DNA of 64,000 bases from Puniceicoccaceae bacterium (GCA_028285755.1 JANQOQ010000015.1:1-64000); one strand, 5' to 3'; shown: positions 46,323-55,407, numbered from the stretch's first letter. Notes: generated by a model from the letters alone, not told the origin. Program-made: numbers and translations.

Positions 46323-47747
46323 ATGAAAAAGCGATTCCCCATTCTCCTGTTAAGTTTAATCCCGGTTGTTTTATTTGCAGTAAACAACTCTGATGCTGAT
46401 CGCATTCAGCCCTGGTCTGAGAATCCTTTTTATTGGCAGTATCGGGGTGAGCCCGTGTTTTTGCTTGGGGGTTCTGAAGATGATAACTTGTTCCAATATG
46501 AGGGGCTCAAAGCTCACCTGGATGAGATGATCGAAGTCGGGGCCAATTTTGTTCGCAACACCATGAGTTCGCGCAATCTGGATAATACCCCCAGTGGACT
46601 TTACGCATTTAAGCAACAGCCATCCGGCAAATACGATTTGAATGAGTGGAATGAGCTCTACTTTGAGAAATTGGATCAGCTTCTGAAGTGGACTTACGAG
46701 CGGGATATTTTTGTGCAAATCGAATTTTGGGATCGTTTTGACTACTTTGGCGATAATTGGGCAGTCTCCCCCTGGAATCCAAAAAATAATACGAATTACT
46801 CCAGTGAAGAATCGAGCTTACCCATTGAGTATACCCCATCCAGAAGCGCCTATGCTGAAAAAGAGAGTCCTTTTTTTCAAACAGTGGTGCCGCTGGAGAA
46901 TAATCAAGGGGTGCTGAAATTTCAGGAAATGTGGGTCCGCAAAATTCTGGATGTCGCCTTTAAATATCCGCATGTGACTTATTGTATATCCAATGAGACT
47001 CACTCTTCCGAGCCTGAGTGGAGCCACTATTGGGCGGAATTTGTAAGAATGGAAGCGAAAGCACAAAATGTAAGTATTGAAGTAACGGAGATGCCCTGGC
47101 AGATCGATTTCACGCATCCGGAGCACAAGCGTGTTTATGACAGGCCCGATCTTTTTTCGTACAGTGAGGTGTCCCAGCTCAGCGCCAGCAATGGCAACAC
47201 TCACTGGGAGTTACTGCTGTATTATCGAAATGTGATTCAATCGCAGGGTGTTTGGCCTTTAAATGCCGTGAAAACTTACGGTTCCGTGAATTTCTCGGGG
47301 GGTATCATGGGGAGTAATCAGGACGCGATCGAAAAGTGTGTGCGCAGCATTATGGGAGGGCTGGCTTCCTTTCGCTTTCATCGTACGCCCTATGGAATCG
47401 GGCTGAATAAAGAGGCTAAGCAATGCATCGAAGCGATGCGGCTCTTAGAGCAGGAGGTGCGTTTTTGGGAGCTTGAACCTATGAAAGAATCTTTCCCGAT
47501 TTCGAATACCCGCTCTTATGCATCCACTTTCGGAGAAGGAAATTATCTCCTGTATTTTCCGACAGGGGGAAGTATAGAGCAATTGCCTTTTATCAAGGAT
47601 GAACCTCAGAATTATGAGATACGGTGGTTGAGCGTTGATTTTGGGGATTGGTATGGAGCTGCTGAGCCGGTGAATGCGTCCAATATGGATTCACCGCGCA
47701 GAGGCTCCGGTAATTGGGTTGCCCTTATCACGGAACGATCAGACTAG
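46323..47747 (+). CDS. exported TIM-barrel glycosidase-like protein
   Basis: A 474-residue protein with a signal peptide (MKKRFPILLLSLIPVVLFA). The chain begins PFYWQYRGEPVFLLGGSEDDN, the usual first strand of DUF4038/apiosidase-like barrels, and contains YPHVTYCISNETHSSEPEW near residue 225, which carries a likely catalytic glutamate. EVTEMPWQIDF and SYSEVSQLS are later strands. A short C-terminal beta domain follows. It probably cleaves a glycosidic bond, but I cannot assign a GH family. Divergent from the deaminase operon, and ends inside a convergent gene by 4 bp (47744-47747). Confidence 0.72.
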   Translation: MKKRFPILLLSLIPVVLFAVNNSDADRIQPWSENPFYWQYRGEPVFLLGGSEDDNLFQYEGLKAHLDEMIEVGANFVRNTMSSRNLDNTPSGLYAFKQQPSGKYDLNEWNELYFEKLDQLLKWTYERDIFVQIEFWDRFDYFGDNWAVSPWNPKNNTNYSSEESSLPIEYTPSRSAYAEKESPFFQTVVPLENNQGVLKFQEMWVRKILDVAFKYPHVTYCISNETHSSEPEWSHYWAEFVRMEAKAQNVSIEVTEMPWQIDFTHPEHKRVYDRPDLFSYSEVSQLSASNGNTHWELLLYYRNVIQSQGVWPLNAVKTYGSVNFSGGIMGSNQDAIEKCVRSIMGGLASFRFHRTPYGIGLNKEAKQCIEAMRLLEQEVRFWELEPMKESFPISNTRSYASTFGEGNYLLYFPTGGSIEQLPFIKDEPQNYEIRWLSVDFGDWYGAAEPVNASNMDSPRRGSGNWVALITERSD

Positions 47748-48142
47748 CGGAGCCGTTCTTTACGAATTTCCGAGGAGCGGTTTTCGATCCTGTGGTCGAG
47801 CTCCTCAGTAGTCTGTTCGGGGAGTTTTGTTATAAAAAATTCAGCCCGATCCAGATAGTTTTGCTTCTTGTCAGAGTCAGCCTCGATCATGGCTTTTGAG
47901 TAGCAGATCTCTACCATGAGAAAAGTGTTCTCGACGACCATGCGGTTGGTGCTTGCTATGAGTCGGTAGGTTTCTTCTTCGGGCAGTTCCAATAGCATGC
48001 TAAGCGGTAAGCCGATCCATTCGAGGGCTTTATCCTCGAGTTTGCGGTTGAAATCCGCAGCAGTGATTTGCTGGCCGAGCAGCATACGGATCATCACGCC
48101 CATTTCTTCAATGATGCGAAGTATGTAGTCCTGCCGAATCAT
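47744..48142 (-). CDS. conserved hypothetical protein (DUF6483-like)
   Basis: A 132-residue, mainly helical protein. The start IRQDYILRIIEEMGVMIRMLLG resembles the DUF6483 family of small hypothetical proteins; the function is unknown. Its start codon directly abuts the ABC ATPase stop (48143), so the two are one transcript. No signal peptide or membrane helix. Confidence 0.72.
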   Translation of the reverse strand: MIRQDYILRIIEEMGVMIRMLLGQQITAADFNRKLEDKALEWIGLPLSMLLELPEEETYRLIASTNRMVVENTFLMVEICYSKAMIEADSDKKQNYLDRAEFFITKLPEQTTEELDHRIENRSSEIRKERLR

Positions 48143-48919
48143 CTAGTCGCGGGCGAGATCCAGTCGATAGCGCAGCAGCTCATTAAAGAGCGTCACCCGC
48201 TCACCATAGGTGGTAGAGAGGTTTTCCGCGTTCATCACATTTTCCTTGGGTCCTGCAGCTATGATTTTGCCTTCCCGTATCAGGAGCACATGGGTGAACA
48301 TATTGAGGATTTCTTCGACGTGGTGCGTAATGAGCACGGTGGGAATCTTGAATTCTTCGGTAAGTGTGTAATGGAGGAAATCCAAAAAGTTTTCCCGTGC
48401 GATGGGGTCCAGGCCTGCGCAAGGCTCATCAAGAATCAGGAGTTTTGGGCGATTGATGAGCGCCCGGGCAATGAGCACCCGCTGCTTTTCGCCCTGGGAG
48501 AGTATACCCCATTTGCGATTTTTAAGATCTTCCGAGCCGACGACGTATAGCCATTGATCCGCCTCGCGCATTTCGTCAGCACTGGGGGTGCCCCAGTAGT
48601 TGATCATTGCAGATTTGCCTGAGAGCACGACACTTTGTGCGTTTTGGTCATCCCGGATTTTTTGAGAGATTGTATGGCTTACCACACCGATCTGCCTGCG
48701 CACTTCATCCCAGGGGCAATGCCCGTAAGGCTGCCCGAGGACAATAAACTTCCCTTTGGTGGGCGGTTCGTAACCCATCACCACATTGATGATCGAAGTT
48801 TTTCCGGAACCATTGGAGCCCAGGATTACCCAGTTTTCATCCTGATAGAAGCTCCAGTCGACATTATCCAAAATGGTGTTTCCCCGGTTCAGGCTTATGT
48901 TGTTAAGCTGAATGATCAT
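48143..48919 (-). CDS. ABC transporter ATP-binding protein
   Basis: A 258-residue ATPase with Walker A (GSNGSGKTS, about residue 34), Q-loop, signature LSQGEKQRVLIARAL, Walker B LLILDEPCAGLD and the H-switch ITHHVEE. The type resembles ModF/PhrA-like ATPases. No permease or binding protein is adjacent, so it either pairs with a membrane protein encoded elsewhere or has a non-transport role. The downstream partner is a small helical protein with no gap. The C-terminal extension of about 35 residues after the ATPase core is unassigned. Confidence 0.88.
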   Translation of the reverse strand: MIIQLNNISLNRGNTILDNVDWSFYQDENWVILGSNGSGKTSIINVVMGYEPPTKGKFIVLGQPYGHCPWDEVRRQIGVVSHTISQKIRDDQNAQSVVLSGKSAMINYWGTPSADEMREADQWLYVVGSEDLKNRKWGILSQGEKQRVLIARALINRPKLLILDEPCAGLDPIARENFLDFLHYTLTEEFKIPTVLITHHVEEILNMFTHVLLIREGKIIAAGPKENVMNAENLSTTYGERVTLFNELLRYRLDLARD

Positions 48920-49008
48920 AGTGAGGCTATTGTGAGACTGAGTGCAGGCGGATCAAAGTTATTTTGCAAAAAAGTTGTCAACGCCTGGGATGCGTTCGTA
49001 ATGAAAAC

Positions 49009-49617
49009 ATGGCAGTAGACATACAGGGAATCGCCTTTGACTGGGGTGGAGTGCTCATCGAAAATCCGGCCCAGGCGATTGCCGATTGGATACTCAACCA
49101 CACGGGAATATCGCCTGAATTCATGAAGCACCTTCCCGAGGATTTGCTTGTGAAATTCCAGAAGGGGCAGGTTTCTGAAGAGGAATTCTGGGATAGTGTG
49201 GAGACTGAGCTTGAGCTCAATATATCCACTAAAACGGGTCTATGGCGTTCAGCTTTTGAGGCTTCATACTTACCGCAAGGCGCGATGTTTGATCTGGTTG
49301 CTCAAATACAGAAAAAGGGGCTGCGAACCGCGATCCTCTCGAATACGGAGATGCCGGCGGTGCATTTCTTCCGTGAGCAGAACTATTCGCAATTTGATAT
49401 CGAGCTGTTTTCCTGTGAGCTGGGTATGGCCAAACCGGATCGGGATATCTACGAAGCAGCAATAGAAGTCTTTGGACTGGTGCCCGAAAAAATCGTGTTT
49501 ATCGACGATAAGCCTGAGAATATTGAAGCCGCTCGGGTTTTGGGGATGCGTGGCATTGTATTTGGAACGGAGGAGCAGGTTCGCGGAGAACTACGCGAGC
49601 TGGGTTTGCAGGCATAA
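49009..49617 (+). CDS. HAD-superfamily hydrolase (subfamily IA)
   Basis: From the ATG at 49009 the protein has 202 residues; the open frame reaches back to 48964. Motif I reads IAFDWGGVLIENP: the nucleophile aspartate is present, but the second aspartate of D-x-D is replaced by glycine, as in a YihX-like branch. AILSNTEMP (motif II), a lysine in GMAKPDRDIYE (motif III) and VFIDDKPENIEAA (motif IV) complete the site. A cap domain spans about residues 15-85. Likely a phosphatase with a small sugar phosphate or nucleotide substrate. It is divergent from the ABC ATPase gene and followed by a bidirectional terminator. Confidence 0.85.
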   Translation: MAVDIQGIAFDWGGVLIENPAQAIADWILNHTGISPEFMKHLPEDLLVKFQKGQVSEEEFWDSVETELELNISTKTGLWRSAFEASYLPQGAMFDLVAQIQKKGLRTAILSNTEMPAVHFFREQNYSQFDIELFSCELGMAKPDRDIYEAAIEVFGLVPEKIVFIDDKPENIEAARVLGMRGIVFGTEEQVRGELRELGLQA

Positions 49618-49649
49618 AAAAAGCGCGATCCATTTAGATCACGCTTTTT
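49616..49649. terminator. bidirectional rho-independent terminator
   Basis: An imperfect stem (AAAAAGCG-C-GATC / GATC-A-CGCTTTTT) with a six-base loop between the convergent HAD and Cys-rich genes, A-rich on the left and T-rich on the right. Confidence 0.85.
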
Positions 49650-49669
49650 GAAAGATTCTTTAGAAGGCA

Positions 49670-50323
49670 TTAGTGGCTGTGTCCATGCCCATGCCCATGT
49701 CCGTGTCCGTGGTCATGATCATGCTTTTTACCTTTTTTGCCACCGCACTTGCCGCAACATTTGGCCTCTTCGTCTCCGCCGCATTTGCCACAGCATTTCG
49801 CTTCTTTATCACACTCGCCGCAACACTTCTTGTCCTTGCCACACTCACCGCAGCACTTTTTCTCGTCGCCACCGCATTTACCGCAGCAGGACTTGGCTTC
49901 TCCACACTTGCAATCTTTGCATTTGCAGTCTTCACAGGAGCAGCCTTTCTTCCCTTCGCCGCCGCATTTGCCACAGCACTTGGCTTTTTCATCGCCACCG
50001 CACTTGCCGCAACATTTGCTTTTCTTGGCTTCTTTACAGCATTTGCCATCGGTCCCGCAGCATTTCTTTTCGGATTTGCAGCAGTTACCGTCAGTTCCAC
50101 AGCATTTTTTGGCTTCCTTGCAACACTTGCCGTCTTCGCCACAGCACTTAGGCTTCTTTTCTTCCTCAGCGGCCGCTTGTTCAGCTGCTGCCGCAGCACA
50201 GCATGGTGGCAATGGATCTTCGTCATCACTCGCATGACTGCTCGCCCAACTTACTGTAGACATCATTGCTACCAGGGACAGACACAGCACCACGAATGAG
50301 AGTTTTTTACTCAATTCTTTCAT
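49670..50323 (-). CDS. exported Cys-rich repeat protein with polyhistidine-type tail (candidate metal binder)
   Basis: A 217-residue protein with a signal peptide (about residues 1-27, ending VSWA). The mature chain has 41 cysteines, mostly as CC pairs. Three repeats of CCGxDGxCC occupy about 60-98, two repeats of CCGKCGG about 104-122, a CSCEDCKCKDCKC core 128-140, and five repeats of CCG(K/E)C about 146-195. The last 17 residues hold nine histidines (HDHDHGHG...). Lysine, glycine, glutamate and aspartate fill the rest. I know of no named family with this plan. The likely role is binding of soft and transition metals outside the cytoplasm. It is transcribed alone between the HAD gene (convergent) and the aminopeptidase. 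Confidence 0.85.
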   Translation of the reverse strand: MKELSKKLSFVVLCLSLVAMMSTVSWASSHASDDEDPLPPCCAAAAAEQAAAEEEKKPKCCGEDGKCCKEAKKCCGTDGNCCKSEKKCCGTDGKCCKEAKKSKCCGKCGGDEKAKCCGKCGGEGKKGCSCEDCKCKDCKCGEAKSCCGKCGGDEKKCCGECGKDKKCCGECDKEAKCCGKCGGDEEAKCCGKCGGKKGKKHDHDHGHGHGHGHGHSH

Positions 50324-50410
50324 AACTTTCAGGTGGGTGATAATTTAACAGCACTTTAGACGTATCGAATTTGCACTAATATTCAATGTTATTTTTTGTG
50401 ATACTCCTGC

Positions 50411-51646
50411 TTACATCGCCCATTCGCCCTGTTTCATGACTGAAATACGCGTACCATCTGCCTGAATTCCATCGATATCCAGAGCATCGTGGCCGATCAT
50501 AAAATCCACATGGGTAAGGCTATTGTTCCCGCCTGCCTCATTGAATTCTTCCTCAGTCATTTCTTTCCCGCCCTTGAGTGTGAAGCGATATGCTTTGCCC
50601 AAAGCAATGTGGCTGGCAGCGTTTTCATCGAAGAGGGTATTGAAAAAGAGTAGGCCGGAATCTGAGATGGGTGAGCGATGCGGGACTAGAGCGATTTCGC
50701 CGAGTTTCGAGGCACCGGCATCGGTATCGATGAGCTTTTGCAGGGTCTCCTGCCCCTGGGCGGCCTGGATTTCCACGGCTTTGCCGGCCTCGAATCGCAC
50801 GCTGAAATCGCTGATTACAGTACCCCCGTAATTCAGAGGTTTGCTGGCCTTAACGATCCCCTCTGCACGGTCCTTGTGCGGTAATGTAAAGACTTCCTCA
50901 GTCGGCAGATTTGCTACAAAGGTAACGCCTGAAGCTGCAACGCTGCCTCCCGACTTCCAGATGTGGCCTTTGGGCAAACCTACTGTGAAGTCTGTTCCGC
51001 CCCCGGTATAATGCAGGGCGTCGAATGCATAATCATTTAATTTTTTACTATGGCTTTCCAGATTATCCAAATGTGCCTGCCAGGCATCAATGGGGTTCTC
51101 CCGGTCCACGCGGCAGGTTCTGAAGATTTCATCCCAGAGTTTTGCCATGGCATCTTCTTCACGTAAACCGGGGAATACTTTGCCCGCCCAGCCGGGTACC
51201 GGTACGGAGATGACGACCCAGGGAATCTTATCACTCATGGGATATTGCATGAACTCAGCCATGTGCTCCTGCGCCGATTTAATCGCCATCGAAATATTAT
51301 CCTGGTTTTGATCCTTGAGCAGGTCGGGGTCCGTCCCGCTGATTTTGATAAACGCATCGCCCCGCTTTGCACACTCGAGGAGTGCGCTGGCTTCCCATTC
51401 TGCATAGGTGGAAAAACTGCCTGAAGGCGCATTTTCAAAACGCGTGAGGCTGAGTTGGTCGTCATGATACATGACCGAGACCAGGGGAGAGCCTGCCTGA
51501 TAGGCGGATTTGGCGATCGCATTGACCAGCTGGCTGGATTCTATGGGGGCACGGACCAATACCCTTTGTCCGGGTTGTATATTGACTCCGACTTTTACGG
51601 CGAGTTCTGCGTAAGCATTGAGCTTTTCATCAAACGTTTTCGACAT
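50411..51646 (-). CDS. aminopeptidase, M29 family
   Basis: A 411-residue metallopeptidase (ATG at 51646; the open frame runs to a TTG at 51652). The start NIQPGQRVLVRAPIESSQLV is a hallmark of M29 (aminopeptidase T/S/PepS), and later DALHYTGGGTDFTVGLPKG and LTHVDFMIGHDALDIDG carry metal ligands. Cytoplasmic, no signal peptide. It removes N-terminal residues from peptides with broad specificity and needs divalent metal. It stands alone, downstream of the trmB transcription unit, which ends in a strong terminator. Confidence 0.92.
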   Translation of the reverse strand: MSKTFDEKLNAYAELAVKVGVNIQPGQRVLVRAPIESSQLVNAIAKSAYQAGSPLVSVMYHDDQLSLTRFENAPSGSFSTYAEWEASALLECAKRGDAFIKISGTDPDLLKDQNQDNISMAIKSAQEHMAEFMQYPMSDKIPWVVISVPVPGWAGKVFPGLREEDAMAKLWDEIFRTCRVDRENPIDAWQAHLDNLESHSKKLNDYAFDALHYTGGGTDFTVGLPKGHIWKSGGSVAASGVTFVANLPTEEVFTLPHKDRAEGIVKASKPLNYGGTVISDFSVRFEAGKAVEIQAAQGQETLQKLIDTDAGASKLGEIALVPHRSPISDSGLLFFNTLFDENAASHIALGKAYRFTLKGGKEMTEEEFNEAGGNNSLTHVDFMIGHDALDIDGIQADGTRISVMKQGEWAM

Positions 51647-51708
51647 AAACAAAGCGATATTGCTTAAAATGGTTTATGCAACTGCGTTTCTGCTATTGTA
51701 TTTTTACA

Positions 51709-51741
51709 AAAAAAAGGCGAGCCCGCCAAGGCTCGCCCTTA
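51709..51741 (-). terminator. rho-independent terminator of the cysE-trxB-yjbQ-trmB unit
   Basis: Stem GGCGAGCC / GGCTCGCC (51716-51723 and 51730-51737), six-base loop, followed on the - strand by eight T residues. It lies 83 bp past the trmB stop. Confidence 0.92.
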
Positions 51742-51823
51742 TTTTACCAACGCTTATATAATTTGTACCTCGCTTACAATTAGCGGTCGAAGCGGGTTTG
51801 TATTAAATGGTTTTTACAAATAA

Positions 51824-52438
51824 CTATTTTTTTACAGTGGCGGAGAGGGATTGATAGCTGCTCATCAGGTCTTGAAAGAAAGTTGTATTCTCCATTGGCC
51901 ATTCGGTGGGGTTATCGATTATCCAGCTAGGGTGCCCGGTGATTATTTCCGTGCTCCATGCAAAGTAGTTTTCATGATCCGTGCGAAAGTAGAGCTTGCC
52001 ATGTTCAGCCATGAAATTGGCAACTTGACTTAAAAAGGGGTGCTGTATCAGGCGATTTTTATAATGGCGTTTTTTGGGCCAGGGATCCGGAAACAGGATG
52101 ATAACTTTTTGCAGCTGTGCCGATTTCGGGAGGATTTCAAGAAACTCTCCTGCCTCTGCCTTGATGAAATGCAGGTGTTTCAATCTCCGTTTGTCCGCCT
52201 TGGTACAGGCTTTATGGATACGAGCCCCATGAATATCAATCCCGATACAGGGGGTAGTTGGATTTTCCATGGCGTAAGCCGTTAGCCAATGCCCATGTCC
52301 GCAGCCGATTTCGAGTACCCCGTCGAAACGATCTAGCAGCTCCCCATATTCCTGTGTGAGTGTTTCCTTGCGGGCTGCTTGTTTGACAAGTTCGCGTTTC
52401 AGCCCTTCAGGAATATCCGCCTGCCCGGAAGCTTCCAT
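51824..52438 (-). CDS. trmB: tRNA (guanine-N7-)-methyltransferase TrmB
   Basis: A 204-residue SAM-dependent methyltransferase that makes m7G46 in tRNA. GVLEIGCGHGHWL (about 37) binds SAM, and FPDPWPKKRHYKNRL (about 112) is the diagnostic catalytic loop of TrmB. FRTDHENYFAW follows, also diagnostic. Length is at the short end for bacterial TrmB. It starts directly after the YjbQ gene stop (no gap) and is the last gene of a four-gene unit. Confidence 0.95.
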   Translation of the reverse strand: MEASGQADIPEGLKRELVKQAARKETLTQEYGELLDRFDGVLEIGCGHGHWLTAYAMENPTTPCIGIDIHGARIHKACTKADKRRLKHLHFIKAEAGEFLEILPKSAQLQKVIILFPDPWPKKRHYKNRLIQHPFLSQVANFMAEHGKLYFRTDHENYFAWSTEIITGHPSWIIDNPTEWPMENTTFFQDLMSSYQSLSATVKK

Positions 52439-52858
52439 TTATTCACCTAGTAAGGTAACCAATACAAAGCGGGTATGCGGGATAGCCCGGTGCTCCCATA
52501 GATACAAGCTTTGCCAGGTGCCCAGCTGAAGCTTGCCGTCCGTGAAGGGAATTGCCTCGCCGCTACGGGTCAACGCCATCCGAATGTGGCTCGGCATGTC
52601 ATCTGGCCCCTCGAGTGTATGCTGAAAATAGGGTTCGTTTTCGGGCACGAGACGCTCCATATACGCCTCTAAATCTGCACGTGAAGCAGGGTCCCCATTT
52701 TCCATAAGCACCAGACTGCAGCTGGTGTGCTGGCAAAATATGGAGGCGATGCCGTTCTTAAGTTCCGACTTTGCCAGGACATTCTGAACATCGCGGGATA
52801 TATCGTATGTGCCCTTGCCCCGGGTATTGAAAGTTAAGCGTTCCTGAAAAAAACTCAT
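52439..52858 (-). CDS. YjbQ-family (UPF0047) protein
   Basis: A 139-residue protein of the UPF0047/YjbQ family. FCQHTSCSLVLMENGDP and the late GTWQSLYLWEHRAIPHTRF match the family signature; in E. coli this protein has secondary thiamine-phosphate synthase activity. Beta-barrel-like, cytoplasmic. It lies between trxB (6 bp upstream) and trmB (no gap), in one transcript. Confidence 0.9.
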   Translation of the reverse strand: MSFFQERLTFNTRGKGTYDISRDVQNVLAKSELKNGIASIFCQHTSCSLVLMENGDPASRADLEAYMERLVPENEPYFQHTLEGPDDMPSHIRMALTRSGEAIPFTDGKLQLGTWQSLYLWEHRAIPHTRFVLVTLLGE

Positions 52859-52864
52859 TGTAAA

Positions 52865-53812
52865 TTATTGTTCGGCGAGCCAGCGCTCTGCTTCGATCGC
52901 GGCCTGGCAGCCCATGCCCGCTGCGGTGATTGCCTGGCGGTATTTATGGTCTGCGCAATCCCCTGCGACAAAAACCCCGGGAACGTTCGTTAATACCTGA
53001 CTGCCATTCTCAGGAATAAAGTAGCCTTCGTCATCGAGAGTCAATTTGCCCGCGAACGGTTGAGTATTGGGTATATGCCCGATCGCTATGAATAGCCCCT
53101 TGATCGCAAGCTCTCCGGCTTCGCCAGTGACGGTATTCTGAGTATTGATTGATTTGAGTTGGCCGTTTTCATCTTCATTGGCGGATACTGGGATGGTGTT
53201 CCAGAGAACTTCGATCTTCTCATGATTAATTGCACGGTCGGCCATGATCTTGGAAGCCCTGAGCTCATCCCTGCGGTGCACCAGATAAACTTTTGAGCAG
53301 AAGCGGGTCAGGAAGAGCGCTTCTTCGCAGGCAGAGTCACCCCCACCGACTACAGCAACTTCCATATCGCGGTAAAACGCACCGTCGCAGGTTGCACACG
53401 TGGTTACCCCTTTGCCACCGAACATTTGTTGCTCACCGGGTATGCCGAGCAGGCGCGGGGAGGCTCCGGTTGCCACAATCAGTGTGTCTGCTTCGTAGGT
53501 GCGTGAACCTGCTTTTAAAATCTTCTTGGGGCCATCCAGCTCAACGGATTCGATGAGGTCGTTTGCGAACTCGGTGCCAAAGCGTGCGGACTGTTTGCGC
53601 AGATTATCCATGAGCATGAAACCATCCACCCCTTCAGGGAAACCGGGGAAATTCTCCACCTCGGAGGTCGTAGTGAGCTGCCCGCCCGGTTGCTTACCCT
53701 CAATGACGAGCGGATTTAAGTTTGCGCGGGCGGTATAAATAGCAGCGGTGAGCCCTGCGCAGCCGCTCCCCAAAATGATTACGGTTTTCTGGATGGTAGA
53801 GTTTTCAGACAT
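52865..53812 (-). CDS. trxB: thioredoxin-disulfide reductase
   Basis: From the ATG at 53812 the protein has 315 residues; the open frame begins with a GTG at 53875 inside the end of cysE and is less likely. FAD-binding [18 protein letters not shown] starts the chain, the redox pair is [11 protein letters not shown] (C-x2-C, about residue 140), and [14 protein letters not shown] binds [21 protein letters not shown] closes the FAD domain. It reduces thioredoxin using NADPH. It lies between cysE and the YjbQ gene. Confidence 0.96.
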   Translation of the reverse strand: MSENSTIQKTVIILGSGCAGLTAAIYTARANLNPLVIEGKQPGGQLTTTSEVENFPGFPEGVDGFMLMDNLRKQSARFGTEFANDLIESVELDGPKKILKAGSRTYEADTLIVATGASPRLLGIPGEQQMFGGKGVTTCATCDGAFYRDMEVAVVGGGDSACEEALFLTRFCSKVYLVHRRDELRASKIMADRAINHEKIEVLWNTIPVSANEDENGQLKSINTQNTVTGEAGELAIKGLFIAIGHIPNTQPFAGKLTLDDEGYFIPENGSQVLTNVPGVFVAGDCADHKYRQAITAAGMGCQAAIEAERWLAEQ

Positions 53813-53871
53813 GTTTGTTTGTGTTTGTATATGGTTTATTGGGGTTAACGTAGGCAGCGTGTAGATTGATT

Positions 53872-54660
53872 TCACTCAATCCGGTGGTCGACGCATAGTG
53901 CAGGCACGTCATCCAGGCTTTCGGCGGTTTTGGTCACTTTGCCCGGCACGCCTACTACGGTAGACATGGGGGGGATATCATTGAGCACCACGCTGTTTGC
54001 TCCAATCTTTGAGCAGTGGCCGACAGTGATATTGCCCAGTATTTTGGCACCGGCTCCGATGAGTACCCCGTATTCGATTTTCGGGTGCCGTTCACCGCTT
54101 TCTTTACCGGTTCCGCCCAGAGTTACTCCCTGGAAGATGGATACCTGATCTCCAATAACGGTCGTTTCACCTGCAACAAAGCCGGTGGCGTGGTCGAGCA
54201 TGACCCCTTTACCGATGGTGGCCGCCGGGTGAATATCAACTCCGTAGAATTCAGAAATCAGACTTTGCAGATGCAGAGAGAGTTCTTCCTGCTCCTGTTT
54301 CCAGAGTTTGTTGGCGATTCGGTAGCCAGTAATGGCTTTAAACCCTTTGTAATTTAGAAGAGGGTTAAAGTGGTTTTTGCACGCCGGATCCCGCTCGAAA
54401 TAAGCAATGATGTCTTCAACGATGCTCGCAACGAGGGCTTCATCGTCCTGGAGTGTTTTGAGAAACACATCCCTGAGATAGTCCTCCCCATTACGCAAAA
54501 AATTAAGCTTTTCAGAGAGATTGCACGCGATGACCTCGATTAGGGATTCGTAGCGCAGGAGCCTGGCTTCAAGCCAGAGGCTTAGTACCGGCTCGCGCTC
54601 AATGGCTATTTCAGCTTCTTGTCGCAGCTTTTGCCAGATTTCTGTGGTTGGATCACTCAT
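53872..54660 (-). CDS. cysE: serine O-acetyltransferase
   Basis: A 262-residue enzyme that makes O-acetylserine from serine and acetyl-CoA, the first step of cysteine synthesis. The N-terminal helical domain (residues 1-135) is followed by a left-handed beta-helix with the catalytic stretch [18 protein letters not shown] and [20 protein letters not shown]. The C-terminal tail (ALCVDHRIE) may bind cysteine for feedback inhibition. First gene of the cysE-trxB-yjbQ-trmB unit. Its end overlaps only the upstream-extended trxB frame, not the chosen start. Confidence 0.95.
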   Translation of the reverse strand: MSDPTTEIWQKLRQEAEIAIEREPVLSLWLEARLLRYESLIEVIACNLSEKLNFLRNGEDYLRDVFLKTLQDDEALVASIVEDIIAYFERDPACKNHFNPLLNYKGFKAITGYRIANKLWKQEQEELSLHLQSLISEFYGVDIHPAATIGKGVMLDHATGFVAGETTVIGDQVSIFQGVTLGGTGKESGERHPKIEYGVLIGAGAKILGNITVGHCSKIGANSVVLNDIPPMSTVVGVPGKVTKTAESLDDVPALCVDHRIE

Positions 54661-54772
54661 ACAGGCTAAAACTATACAATGAATGGACTAAATAATGCGA
54701 ATGCAAATTGAAATTAGGGTTAAGCCCATTTCAATTTTGGATATACCAAATACACACAATCGAGTCTAGCTT

Positions 54773-55372
54773 ATGAAAACACTTACTTTAGCAGTTGTTG
54801 CGACTATCGCGGGGGCCTTTATGGCCAGCGCAGCCCTGACTACAGGGGAAAAGGCACCTAACTTCACCGGAACCGATGACACGGGAGCCTCTCACCAGTT
54901 GTCGGATTTCAAGGGAAAGTATGTAGTATTGGAATGGCTAAACCATGGATGCCCATTTGTTAAGAAGCACTATAATTCAGGCAACATGCAGGCCCTCCAG
55001 AAGGAATTGACTGAGCAGGGGGTTATATGGCTTGGCATCGTATCCAGCAAAGAAGGTGCTCAGGGATATATGACCGCCCAAAAGTCCACTAAAACCCGGG
55101 CAGATAAGGATAAGTCGGCTACGGCCATTCTATTGGACAAGGATGGTACGATCGGTCGTCTCTACGGGGCTGTAGCCACACCGGAGATGTTTGTGATCGA
55201 TCCAGAGGGCATTCTCATCTACCAGGGAGCGATTGACAGTATCAGCTCTACGCGTGAGTCTGATATTCCGAAGGCGACCAATTACGTGCTTGCAGCCTAC
55301 AATGCGCACGTCAATGGGGATCCCATCGCTAAAACGGACACCAAGCCTTACGGTTGTTCCATTAAGTATTAA
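54773..55372 (+). CDS. exported redoxin (AhpC/TSA-type thioredoxin fold)
   Basis: A 199-residue protein with a signal peptide (about residues 1-20, ending ASA). APNFTGTDDTGASHQLSDFKGKYVVLEW leads to NHGCPFVKKHYNSGNM with a single conserved cysteine, as in peroxiredoxin-like redoxins. VIDPEGILIYQGAID is the late strand with the cis-proline region just before it (ATPEMFVID). It is probably a periplasmic redox protein. Divergent from cysE. A last cysteine near the end (GCSIKY) may be the resolving residue. Confidence 0.88.
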   Translation: MKTLTLAVVATIAGAFMASAALTTGEKAPNFTGTDDTGASHQLSDFKGKYVVLEWLNHGCPFVKKHYNSGNMQALQKELTEQGVIWLGIVSSKEGAQGYMTAQKSTKTRADKDKSATAILLDKDGTIGRLYGAVATPEMFVIDPEGILIYQGAIDSISSTRESDIPKATNYVLAAYNAHVNGDPIAKTDTKPYGCSIKY

Positions 55373-55407
55373 TTTAAGCCGTCAGCTGAGTTGCCGTATT
55401 CTAGTGT

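Noticed and set aside
49673-50299. Long hydrophobic ORF on the + strand (208 codons) and a 191-codon - strand ORF in another frame over the Cys-rich gene
   Set aside because: Low-complexity repeats keep several frames open. Only the - strand frame at 49670-50323 has a signal peptide, ordered Cys repeats and a logical C-terminus.
49670-50323. Contamination or assembly artefact as an explanation for the Cys-rich repeats
   Set aside because: The repeats are imperfect and vary between units, the gene has a signal peptide and terminator, and flanking genes are ordinary. An artefact is possible but not the simplest reading.
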